Part shown: positions 13,418 through 24,664 of the stretch, one piece after another
Numbering within the stretch: position 1 is the first letter of the stretch
How the letters are laid out: every line of letters begins with the position of its first letter
DNA from: Varroa destructor
Taxonomy: Eukaryota > Arthropoda > Arachnida > Mesostigmata > Varroidae
Length of the DNA stretch: 64,000 bases
NCBI RefSeq assembly: GCF_002443255.2
Contig: NW_019211458.1
Span: forward strand, 39,255,897-39,319,896
Direction of reading: 5' to 3'
Program-made: the position numbers and the translations under genes
Notes under the pieces: generated by a model
What the model was told of the DNA's origin: nothing
Seen by the model: the letters and a program-made list of their open reading frames with translations, nothing else
The model's database searches: none

Positions 13418-15284
13418 GTCGTAATCTCAGGAGCATGCAGCAGCGCCTCCACCCACTTCTACAAAATGTACGAAGTCAGGTATACATAGGTATACATTAA
13501 GGCGCGTCTGTCTCAAATCGAAAGACGTCTCAAATTCTATCAGGCAAACTCGACTAGTAGTTAACAATGGCATGCGGTAAGATGCACAGTGAGCACAGCA
13601 GTATACTAAGAAAAAAAATATAATTTACTCGCGTAGGCGGGATCGCCGTTAACATTTAGGAGTTGGCTTTGTTCCGCAGTGACAATATTCCGTTCTCTTC
13701 TGCACGCTAAGAAAACGTACGTACAGCAGAACTAGAATGGTCAGAAATCTCACAAAGGCGATCAACTACAATAATATATTGCCGCTACTGCAGACAATTG
13801 AATTATTCAACCGTTACTCTTCGACTGTATGTAAACATTTACTTCTTGTTTTTGCTAGATACGGTACGCTTACATTTATACTTGGCGTAGTCTCAGAGAT
13901 ACTTCATACATATTTGACAGCAGAAAGGCCTTGACTTTTTAGCTTTCCCTCGCTCTACTCCAGCATGCATCCACCCTCTAGTGCCCCTCATCCCGCGCCC
14001 CGCCCCGCGCTTTACGCGGAACGAGCCTCGCAGGTTAGTCGGGTTACTTTGAGGGCCAAGCTGAAAAGTCTATCCGTGTAGTCTCTATCGTCCACTTATG
14101 CGGCTATTGCTAACTCAAGGGAGCTACCCAGAAAGTACTATGCGTACCAAACTAGTCCCCACTTCCTCACCCTAGAAGCCTGGACACGCCTGATCTTCAA
14201 GCAGCAGCAAAAGTAGTAGTACTACCCTTGGCAACGACAACTTTACCGGCAACTCACTTTCACCCACCTTCGCCATCGTCGTCTAATATCGCCTCCGTTT
14301 CTTGGCGTCAGCTCTACGAGATTTCGCTTTCTTGCCGATGGCTGGGCGATGAAGATCCGAAGACGTGACTTCTAGCGGCCACTTAGCTGAACACAACGAA
14401 AATCGGGCTCCCTTCAATACACCCTCACATAGACACAGACAGACCAGCATAGACGCAGACCAGAGCACACAACGGAAAGGCCTCGAGGCCCTCGAGAGAA
14501 CTCACCATGGCCTGTGCTACTTGTATTTTGCTTAGCTTTCGCGAATAACAAGAACATCGATTCCAAGCAGCCGAAAAACACCCTGTCCGCAAAAGAAACA
14601 GGGAAAAGGTAGCCACGATCACCGTGGCTCACCAAACATAGCGCAACCACGTTCATCGCTATATATATTCATGCACGCTTTGTGTGACAGAAGCTGTTCG
14701 CATCATGGTTAATATAGAACCTCTGAAGCTAAATAAGAACGAGATTTTCGAAAAGCCCTACTGCAGCCTGCTGTAATACGCTAGCTAAATTCGGCCCAAA
14801 AAAAGAAGCACATCTCCTTCTAACAATTAAGAAAAGCCAGCGCAAACAATTTTTTTTTTCAATATACGTTATTAGTAAAAAAAAAGTGCATTTTCAATAA
14901 ATATTGAGAAAACGATATAGCTTTTTTCAGAAATGAATATGAATTGTCTCATTGTCCTTTTCCATATATATAGTGTTGGGTTCATATGTAATCTGGCGAG
15001 CCTAGCTCGTGGCGCGGAACTTTTTCTTCGCGTGAGCGTACGAAACTGCTACTCCATAACAATGCAGACAGCGCACCGACCTATACCTCCCAACATTCTA
15101 CTTGCTATTATGAACAGCTCGATCCTTTTTCTCGCTCCTTGTCGTTCAGTCTTCCGTCTCCCAACCGCACTCCGCTTCCGGGAGATCGTCAGTCCATTTT
15201 CAAAGGCGCATGAGGGCAATCGTGCACAAACAGTCGAATACGCCCGCTTGAGCAAATGCTCTCAGACAAATTGAAGAAGCGCGG

Positions 15285-15470
15285 CGGCATCTACGACTAC
15301 TACGGCTGCGACTACTACCGCTAGTACGACTACTAAGACGACGACTACTACACTGCGGCATCTACGAGTTACGGCAGCGGCGGCAGCAATGATAAGAACT
15401 GCGCAAACCCCATACCAGATGGAATGGCGAGGGGAGGTAGGCCAATGCACGAGCGGATGCCTAAAGAGAT
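15285..15470. repeat. Imperfect ACT/ACG trinucleotide-rich tract
   Basis: Interrupted CTACGACTACTACGGC-type triplets to about 15395, then GGC/GCA triplets. The long Val/Ala-rich minus-strand frame here is a product of the repeat. Confidence 0.7.
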
Positions 15471-18400
15471 ACAGAGAGCGTTTTACGGCAACTCAAGGGA
15501 GTTGGTGGCGACCGTGACAGCGGCGGACGCAGCAGCAGAAAATCGGGTCCGCGTTGTCTGATGGAAAAGAGGAGGCCGCAGGCTGCCTCGATCGCTGCTG
15601 ATGCTATGTCTACGAGCTCGCACGGACCCGCGGCTGCTGGTCAAAGGTTGGTTGCCCCACCGAAGAGGCAATGGCGATGAACGGAACACAGCAAAGGGCT
15701 ACTAGAACAATACAGCAAGCAGAGCCGAAATATAAATCGCATATTCGTAAGCGGACTGCTGCTGAACTCTGTAGACCAGCAGTTCTTCGCCCTTCGGCGA
15801 TGAAAATGACTGAGGCTCTGACTGAAGAATTCAGTTGGAAAATATACCATGAGAAAAACGAGTTGGATATGAGGATATAGCGCTTGGCCGTCAAGGGACA
15901 TTTCACGTACGAATGGGTGACGCGCGTTCAGCGCAGCGACTTGCTTGCCAGGGTTACGTAGACACCAACATACGTCAGGACACGCCGCGTCCTCGTGTGA
16001 ATCTGATACGATAGAGTATGGCAGTCAGCAGCCGTAACAGAGGCTACACGCGTGATTCCAGTGTATCTTCCATGAATTGCTGTGACGAGAAGTGATCGCG
16101 TGTTTCGACGTTTTCTTGATTCCTTTTCTGCTTCCCTTAAATTGATCCATTTCGCCAGGCCATATCTTGTCGTCCACGATGGGTGCAGCTTGTCCTTAAA
16201 ACAAAGGAAACTTTCAACAAATTGAATCAACTGCGCGCATTCGATAACAGAAAACGGACATTCGAAATTCGGACAAACACACACACACGTAATAGGCAGC
16301 CTTGCGCGAGCTTCCGGACGAAACGATAGGAGAGTAACATTGTTTTACATGGAATAGCACATCTGATGCATTAGTCAGTAAAGTAACTAAACAAACGTAT
16401 ATATGATAAATTGCCAAATAGCAGAAGCATTTTGTGTAGGTGTTTAATAATACAGAAATTTGCATGTAAATCTTTGTATAGTTAGATATGTATTTCTATT
16501 TAATTCGTTCTATATTTTGAAGTTCTGGTATAATGGACATAGTAGTGTACTACAAACAAAAGTATATATATGCATAAGATTTCTACGAGGCAATGGCTTG
16601 CGTCGCTCTCCGAAAGAAGTGAAGTTTTAAAAGGAGTATCTACCAAAGCATCCTTTTATAACATGGCTTTGCCATACAACGATGACAACACAAACGCTGT
16701 TTGGGATAACTCGAATTTCCGTCAATGCACCTGAGCCTACCTTACATTAACGTCAGCCATCTTCGTTAGCGTAAATGTAGCGTAGGCGTCAACGTTTGTT
16801 AGGTGCACTGATGATTGTTGGACTCGGTTTAGACTGACGATATCTCTGCAACGATATTTCGATGAATCGCAGTGCTCTACCCATGATGGTCAAATTATTA
16901 TGTCAGAAAATAGCGCCGATAAACAATTAGGCCAAATTTAACCGTTCTCTTGTCAAAACGCTATGCCTATGAACCATCGCAAATCGCATCCTGTATGCAC
17001 GTTGAAGTATAAAATGACTACCCGTATTACTGAGATTAATTGCGAGAGCAGTGACAAGCAGCCTCGATTCAAAAAATACTGTTTGTCCTAGAGCCCCATG
17101 CAGACACAGGATCACCATGGTGAGATTTTTTCATGAGTAACTATGCTACCTTTAGCAGTTGCAAGCAACGTGAGCTAAGACTATAATTGTTATGGAAGGT
17201 TTGATTTTTGCTACTACTCTGACCCTGTATCAACATTGTTCAAGAATATTTGCTCACTGAGATACAAGTAAATCTATAGAAGAGCACGCGGTTCTTGTCG
17301 CAAGGGCCTCAGTCCGGAAGAGACAGTTATGTCAGTTCAATAAGTCTTCTTTTGGGATGTACAGCCTCTTGGTCGAGATTTCACGGCTGGCTGAACCAAT
17401 CGAATTGCGAAGGCTTTACAGCGTTCGTCAGCAGATAGAAACAAAGTCTGCTGTCAATAGGAAGGTCAAAGCTTAAACGATTTTCAAATTTCTTTTAAAG
17501 TGGGTTGACTGCCCTTTCGTTCGGACGCGACATTAAATAGTGAAGCTAATTACTCACAGGTCGCCAGATCAAATACGCATAGCAATAGGCACTCAGACAA
17601 TGCTCCTCGATTCTTACTAGCTGTTGAAGGGACGGGTTCAAGGATGTCCTGCTAACCTGCTTCTGGGTTTGTATTGTCTTTTTATATGTTCCTCAAGCCA
17701 TCCGTCAACTCACTCAAAGCAGTTTTTAATTCGTTTATATTTGGCCTTATCATCAGATAGAACCGTGAGTCTATAAACTAAACATGTAGTCTATAAAGTC
17801 TTAAGTTCAGTACGAGAAACCTTATATTAACAAAAAATATAAGAGCATCTACCAGGAACGGCTTGTATTGACCTTATTTAAATCATCAAATTAATTTAGA
17901 CATAGACGAAAGCATATTCTCAGCTGTAAGTTTTTATCCAGAAGACGCCAGTTACCACTACTGAATTGGGATCATTTTTTTTTTTAATGAAGAAATTTTC
18001 GCAACGCTTAAATTAATTAGAAATGTTCGTACTTGTTGGCCTTAGGCCGCGCTCCTATTTTTTCCATCAGTGAGCTTTGATTACAAATTTCGAACGCGAC
18101 TTTTGCATTGTACCACACGTCTTGTTGACCAAGGTCGAACTTACCGCATTTTTTTTGGTGTTACCAACACCATTTTTATGAGTACGTTCATCTGTAATTT
18201 CCATCAAATAAGTATACCAACCGTAACTGTCTATTTCTGTCGAAGTAACATAGGCGGTACTTGGAAAAACAGTTCGAACAATGTTGCTAAAAGCAACACA
18301 GCAAAATGCAGGTGTAGCCAGCAACGAACAGAAAAGCCTTTTTCCATTGACATTTTCCCTATAAAACACTACAGTTTCATAAATGCAATTATTGGGTTAT

Positions 18401-20212
18401 TTACAGTAACCCATCTATCGGCCAGCAGTTCGTTTTGATTAGTTACGTCTCCTATATGGTCGCCACTGCTGCTACTACCGTATCTTCATTGCAACCGTAG
18501 CATCAATAGCGTCTTCAGCTGAACGCTTGTTACCTGCTTACATTGTAGCCTGTTGTCGTGAAGGGCGCTGCTACCGTACAAACTCCCGACACGCCAAAGC
18601 GGACAGGGAGTCCCGAATCGGTCCTACTACGGTTGCTGCTGTCGTTGCTTGTTCGCTTTTCGTTTGGTGCTCATTCGTCGCGGTACTCTCGATGGCCACT
18701 GCGGTTATTACTGTGATACGCTTCAGCTATTGCTGCTGCTGCTGCTGTTACTGATGCTGTCAAAGTCACAATGGTTTACGACTTCAGTTCAGTTCCGCCG
18801 TTTTCGTGGTGCTGTTAAGCTTGACACATAGGTGATTCGCAGCTACAGTTGTTACATCCGCTTGTATTGTCGCGACTTGCCTTGCCGTCATCAGTTACTA
18901 GGCGGTTGATTGGCGCCGGTCCGCTACTTGGCCTAAGCTTGTCCGACAAGCAGACGGACCATCAGGCCAACGTCCGTCTGAATGTGTCTGTGTCTACCCG
19001 GATAACGATTATCCTACCGTCTGTCTGTTTCTATGATCGCGTCCCATTGCTCTTGCTGCTGCCGCCATCAACAACGACAAGCACTATTCGCGTTTTATCT
19101 CGTATCGATCTGTCTCTGGTAGCCGTGATAATGATCAGGGGTTCGCAGACTCAAAGGTAATTTCCCCGATTTCGGCGATTCGCTTTGGCATTTTACTTCA
19201 TCTTTCCTGTCGTCATAGGTGTTATCGCCAGCGCGTTCGTGTTCCCCGCCGCTGTCTTCCTGCGGCGTATTTTTTTGAAACTCGAACTACCAACGTCGCT
19301 AGTCTTAGCGACTTTGTCTTACGCAGTACATATTATATGATAGGTGCTGGTTTTTTTCGATGACTCTGATGCTGTCACTGCTGTAATTCTTTTTTCTAGT
19401 AACACAGAAGAATTAATTATACTAAGCCCCGTCGCAAACGGTGCGTGCGTGTGTAGAAATTTATGTACGCGACCGTCAATAAAAACGACCTGAATGAGTG
19501 ATAGAACTGGACGGAAAGCCTCTTCTGATCGTGATTATAAAGTGTTATTGTTTCTGGAATAACAATCAATTGGTTAGATTTGTGCATAGTTTAGGACATG
19601 GTTAGCGGGATATTATTTAAGAACGCCGCCACGAAAGATCGGATCTGGCCAAACATTTTCTTCTTCTTCTTTTTTCCTGTAGAAAGATGGGACATCTCTT
19701 ACCAATATTACCTTTAATTAATCAGAAACAAAAACTACTTAATCGATTGGAGACGGGTACTTGAGAATTCACTTGACGAACTAAATATGAAGTGCAACCT
19801 TCCCGGGCTACGCTGCAAGTGAGCAGATATATCGTACACACACTAGAAGCGGTGCTCACAAATATCATTCTGACGTCTGAGACAACGGTTACGTAAGACA
19901 GTACTGAACTTGAAACATTTTTAAGTTTTTGTTTTGATCTACAGATCTGGTAAGGACATTAGCTGCTCGCGTCACAGACCGATGATAAGTTAACTCGATT
20001 ATATCCCAGTGATTGACGCGTTTTGTGAAACAGGCTACGCATTTCAATGTGGTACCTAGTGCTATACCGCGCTGTCTTTAAGCGCCGAAAGGGCGCTTGA
20101 CCACAATCTAATGCCGCTAAGAATCGGCAACGTCATACGTCTCCAGTATGAGCAAAATTAGACCAAGAAACGTACTTTTGGCTGAGCTTCCACAGCCATA
20201 CCAGGGAGAAGC

Positions 20213-20243
20213 TATAAAAGGGCGAAAACTCATTGGACTGTCA
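20213..20243 (+). promoter_or_regulatory. Candidate TATA/initiator core promoter
   Basis: TATAAAAG at 20213-20220 is followed 30 bp later by TCATAGT, with A at 20243, a spacing typical of arthropod TATA plus initiator promoters. It sits at the edge of a GC-richer patch. An ATG with A at -3 lies 120 bp downstream. No downstream promoter element was recognised. Both motifs occur by chance, so this is a candidate. Confidence 0.35.
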
Positions 20244-20362
20244 TAGTCCTTTTATCTATAGCATACCTTTTGCCTATCATAGCAGCAGTACGTTCTGCCG
20301 TCTCGACAAAACTTCCCGGACGGTGGTCTTTGATAAGGTGTCCTCTCGCCCCGCTAACGACA

Positions 20363-20571
20363 ATGAAACTTAACAACGAACGAAAAAAGAATGATAAAGA
20401 AGCAAAAGGTAAAGTACATTTTCAACAACTAGTATATTATCACTGTTAAACACAGGCAGCCACCAGCGTCATCGTCTACGGCCACTGGGAAAGAAGATCA
20501 ACGACACCAGCAAGACTAGCAAATGTGGCCTTAATGCTAGTGCGATAATAGACAGCAACCAAAACAGCTAG
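20363..20571 (+). CDS. Candidate two-exon small gene (53 aa)
   Basis: ATG at 20363 opens MKLNNERKKNDKEAK. The codon is split by AAAG|GTAAAG at 20408/20409. A CACAG acceptor ending at 20455 restores frame, and the reading continues SHQRHRLRPLGKK to TAG at 20569-20571. The intron would be 47 nt, short for arthropods. The product would be 53 residues, basic, with no signal peptide and no recognised domain. The upstream TATA/initiator pair adds weight. Without splicing the frame ends after 29 codons. It may equally be the non-coding start of a longer transcript. Confidence 0.25.
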
Positions 20572-23500
20572 TTAGCTCGCTTTGAAGAGCGACACACGGT
20601 ACCGAACACTCATAACACCTAGATCAATCGATTGAAAGAGCCCTTCACCACTCATTTACTGCTGATTGTTGCCGGTTCTACATAAACGCGTCCTTTTTTT
20701 ACAGCAGAAAAAGCGGTCACATCTGTACCACCGCCTACCACCCACAGCAGGGGCCCGCGGACGCCAAAGTGTGACGCAGTGTCATCAATATGGCAATAAA
20801 GAGACAGGCAAGCGCGTCTGTCTATAATATATATAGTCAACCAGCAACGACGTACCCATTATCGCCTGTCCGTACTACCTGGCTCGCTGTTGCCTCTCAT
20901 CGTGTTTACCGGCGGACGCACATCCGAAGGTTTAGCTGCTGCCGCTGCTGCTGCTGCGGCGTCCGTACGTCCGTTGATTCGTGCATTCATGCATGTGGCC
21001 TATTCGAAATTAGAAAATGTTATCGCTCTTATTCGCAGTTATGAAACGTATTAGGAAAAAAATCATCGCGGTAGTGGCTGACGCTGACGGCGATCATGAC
21101 GGGCGGAAATCGATGAGAAATATCGTACACAAGCATTTAGTATGATTTATAGAGATAAATATATTGATATATAGTAACAGATGGACCTAAGTAATGAATG
21201 GTCTTCGCAATGGTACCACACATGACAACAACGGCGATACTAGTGATGCTGGCAAATTTTCGCTGGACATCCGTCTTGTTCTTGTAGCATACAATAAGAT
21301 GGGCTGTATATATTATAAGATGCTGTGTTGCAATGAGTGAAGTCTCGCGTCGATCGCATTAATAAGCATACCAGAGTGTCCCCGGGTGTAGACGAACAGT
21401 GTCGAGCAAATCAAATTTTCATAGAATTTTCGATGAAACACTCGATCGTAAGACGCACGATGAATACGCGAAGCATTGTAGGATAAATTATCCGACGGCT
21501 ACATGGTAAACTCGAACGCTACCTATCACTAATTAGTAATGAAGGACAACTGCTACATAAATTGGCAATTTATGCGTCCCACCTTCTGCTGGCGATGGAT
21601 CTACCATAGATCGTTTGTTTTTCTTTAGGTAAGAGTATGTTGCAGTTAATTAATAATAATAATAATAAAGAAAAAGGCAAATGATAAAATTACGCAATCG
21701 ATAATAAACGAGTAATAACGATGGCCACAGTAAATATACTCAATTGTAGCAATAACAGGACGAGGCTTACCAATGCTGAACGACAGGCCTGTCATAGAAA
21801 AAAAATTAACCAAAGTGATCCAAATGAACAGCAGTGACCGTATACATCGAACATTCTCTAGTCATAACGTCGTGTAGTTTGTAGAGCAGGGAAATGCTAT
21901 ATGCGTCGTTGGTGGTAGCAAGGATATCGATAATCACTTTAGTATTGATAATAAAATGTCTATAGCTGTGGTAAAGGACATTTGACTGATAAATTATATC
22001 GATAAAGAACAACGTTCAATTTCGAGCCCGCCAGGTAGCTATTGCAAAATCGAATAAAAGGAAGAATACGAACCTTTTTATACACTGATCCTGTTACCAA
22101 AACTAATAGTAGTCAGGGCGAGTGCGACGAATATACATACCTACTAATTTGTGACCCCATTGTAAGTTCTAATAGGGACAAGCAAGCGAACGGAAGTTTG
22201 ACGTAGCGAAAATATGGGATCACAGTTGAAATTGTAATGTAGAACAATAGCGTGCTCTAATACTTAGGAGGTAAGGAACAAATAGGCAATGTCTTAGACC
22301 AAGGAGTGGGATAAGGCAAAGGTCTGCAAGCTACCGGATTCACTTACAGTACCAGAAACGCAGAGCTTTCAACTATACGCGTGCGTTGTTCTAACTGGAA
22401 ACCCATTCCTTTCTCGTTAAGACCGATTAAGCTAATAAATACTTGATATGCAGTTCTGCATCGTTTCATGGCACCTTTTTTTGCGATTTGCTGGGGAGCA
22501 GTTATAAAGCAACTTGTTCTCTGGATAACGACGCCTTTCTACCGCGCAAGCTCTTCTTATTTCTGACGATGAGGACACATTGGTGCGCGTTTGCTTGTTT
22601 TGTGTCAATCTTCATAAACTCGACGTTCGTCAGGGCGAGACAACGGCACGGTGTAATCTCTTCTTCGTCCGTCCGAAGAATCCACCTATGTTATCACTCG
22701 ACGTATCATCGCTTTGCCATATCTCCTTCATGGATGTGCCCCAGCGGAACTAGTGAATCGGGCAAGTCGTACGTACGTGACCAGGTCTGAGTCACGTTGC
22801 CCGATCTGCCGAGCTGGCGACGTTGGCGTTCGTACAGTTCAACGAAAGAAGAACGGAGTTCTGGTGTATTCCTGAACAAGTAAGGGTTTCAGAAACGAAG
22901 CGCGACAATATCAAGGGTGGCACGGAAGAAAATGATAGCACTTGAAGCTTTGTCGACTCCTATTACTCTGTTGTTCATACCAAACTTGGTAACTCGTTCC
23001 GAGTATGGGGGTATCGCGAGTGTAATGATACATTCGATAAGGTCGAACATTGTATGCGTGGTAGCATCATGTAGGTGAGTTGTACGGTGCTTGAGAATGG
23101 GAAGGTCTGAGGCGCAGAGTATCGTAACTCAACTTCAGGACACGATTAATTCGTTGACGTCAGCAATAGTGATATACCTAGGTTATGTTGCATAAATATT
23201 TCTCATTTATGAACCAGAAAGACTAGAACAGCTTTACACTAATAGCAGTCTTTAACGAAAATGTTAATCGCTTTATCATAGATGTATAAGTTGATCATAG
23301 TTGTTACTTAGAGTGAAGGTACATTCGATTGTATTGATAATTTTTACTACTCCGTTTATGTCTTTTGTTCAACTCACTGTTCATATCGAACTCACAGGAC
23401 TATACAAATAAATCTTTCTTCTTTGGTGGGAGAAAACCTAAAAGACGATGTTATCTATTATATGTGTCCAACTTTTTATTCATAACCCTATACAAAGTAG

Positions 23501-24229
23501 GTTTTAATAACTTCCTAAATTTTAATAATAACGTGAGCGTCGGAGACAGGTTGGAGCAACTTCTACGCCTCTCGTAAACCAAATTGCAACTAATAGTATT
23601 AGAGTTAAAGCACACGAGGAATATCTTAGTAAGGATATTGAGTTCAAAGGTAGTTTTTATTAGATTATCTATTGGCCTTTACATGTTCTTTGATAGTTCA
23701 TAGTCTAATGAGGTTTACCCAACGATGGCAACGACGACATCGCTCTTAACACAGCGAAAACATTTCCCGTGGAGACGCCCTGCGAGTATTTCAATGCTCG
23801 AAAAAACACCAACGAAACAATCGACACGGCTATGCTGATTCCAAGCCGAATACATTGATATATGTTAAATGTTCTTCACAGCGAAACGAGACGCTTAGCT
23901 ATTTTTAGTGTAATTTGCGCTATAATTGTTTACATTTTGGTGCCAAGTATATTAATAATTTCGAAAAATACGATCCTGTAAATAAATACAATCCTAGGCA
24001 AATGTTTTATTCTTGCCTGGGCGGTGCTTAATAGTGGTAGTACTGTACACTGTCCTTTCGCGTATCGGGCAACGACAAACAATACGCAAGACGCAAAAGT
24101 TTAAGCTAAGCTGATAGACGCGCTCGTTGACTGGGCTGAACCGCTACTCAGCGCGCTCCCATTCCAAGTTTAGCAAATCAGGCCATGATAACGGCGACGC
24201 CGTCAGCCGCAGCACCACTACACTTGGTG
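20572..24229. other. Non-coding; GC-richer at 20.6-21.1 and 22.4-22.9 kb
   Basis: No supported gene. A GCTGCCGCTGCTGCTGCTGC run lies near 20937-20960. The frame at 22443-22790 (115 codons) is unrecognised. Confidence 0.55.
21646..21667. repeat. (AAT)n microsatellite
   Basis: Five to six ATA/AAT units after TTAATT. Similar AAT runs lie at about 45739-45765, 48201-48218 (TTA), 54690-54712, 58898-58918 and 59063-59088. Confidence 0.85.
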
Positions 24230-24664
24230 TTAGCGGCTCTTCGTTTTCTGGGCTCCTACGCATCGCCTAAGACATGGCGGGTCCGTAGGAGTCCAGAAAT
24301 AAATTCCACAACCATCGGGTTGTTCCGTTAGATCGCCCGAATGTTGCAGTCCCTCGTTTCTGAAGGTCAACCGAAGGTCAAAGACACCCTGCTTCGAGAC
24401 GAAAAAGGGTGCACAACGCAGTGCATAGTCTTTATACATCTATGGGATCCCCTTGGTCCGCGGCCGTGACGACGCCGATGAATTTATGTTTACGTCGTCG
24501 AGAAACAGCTGCGACTCCGGCTTAACACGCCGCTTTTTGGGGCGCACTTTGAGGTCGTCACGGCGGCTGATCCCGTTTTCTATACGCACTTTCATCCTCT
24601 CGTCGTCTTCGCCGACGTCGGACCGGACCTTCTCTTTCCTACCTTTTTCCGTTCTCCATTTCAT
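24230..24664 (-). pseudogene. Possible decayed or stop-interrupted frame, Lys/Arg-rich
   Basis: ATG at 24664 opens a hydrophilic frame (MKWRTEKGRKEKVRSDVGED) for 74 codons to TAG at 24440. The same frame then continues from ATG for 69 more codons (MYKDYALRCAPFFVSKQG). About 145 codons with one stop lie in a GC-rich patch. PKKRRVK near residue 45 looks like a nuclear localisation signal. An opposite-strand frame of 130 codons covers the same DNA, so either or neither may be real. No family is recognised. Confidence 0.2.

Larger units (their letters stand above)
13181..20212. other. Non-coding with GC-richer patches at 13.95-16.3 and 18.4-19.35 kb
   Basis: No supported gene. AGGTATACAT is repeated twice at 13478-13497. 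A CA run lies at 16275-16286 and a TGC run at 18731-18747. Frames in the patches occur on both strands and are repeat- or composition-driven. 16.4-18.4 kb is AT-rich with nothing recognised. Confidence 0.55.

Noticed and set aside
15262..15450. Val/Ala-rich minus-strand frame
   Set aside because: It is a direct translation of an imperfect ACT/ACG triplet repeat.
18527..18831. Frames with runs of Cys or Leu
   Set aside because: Generated by the TGC repeat at 18731-18747; no other gene evidence.
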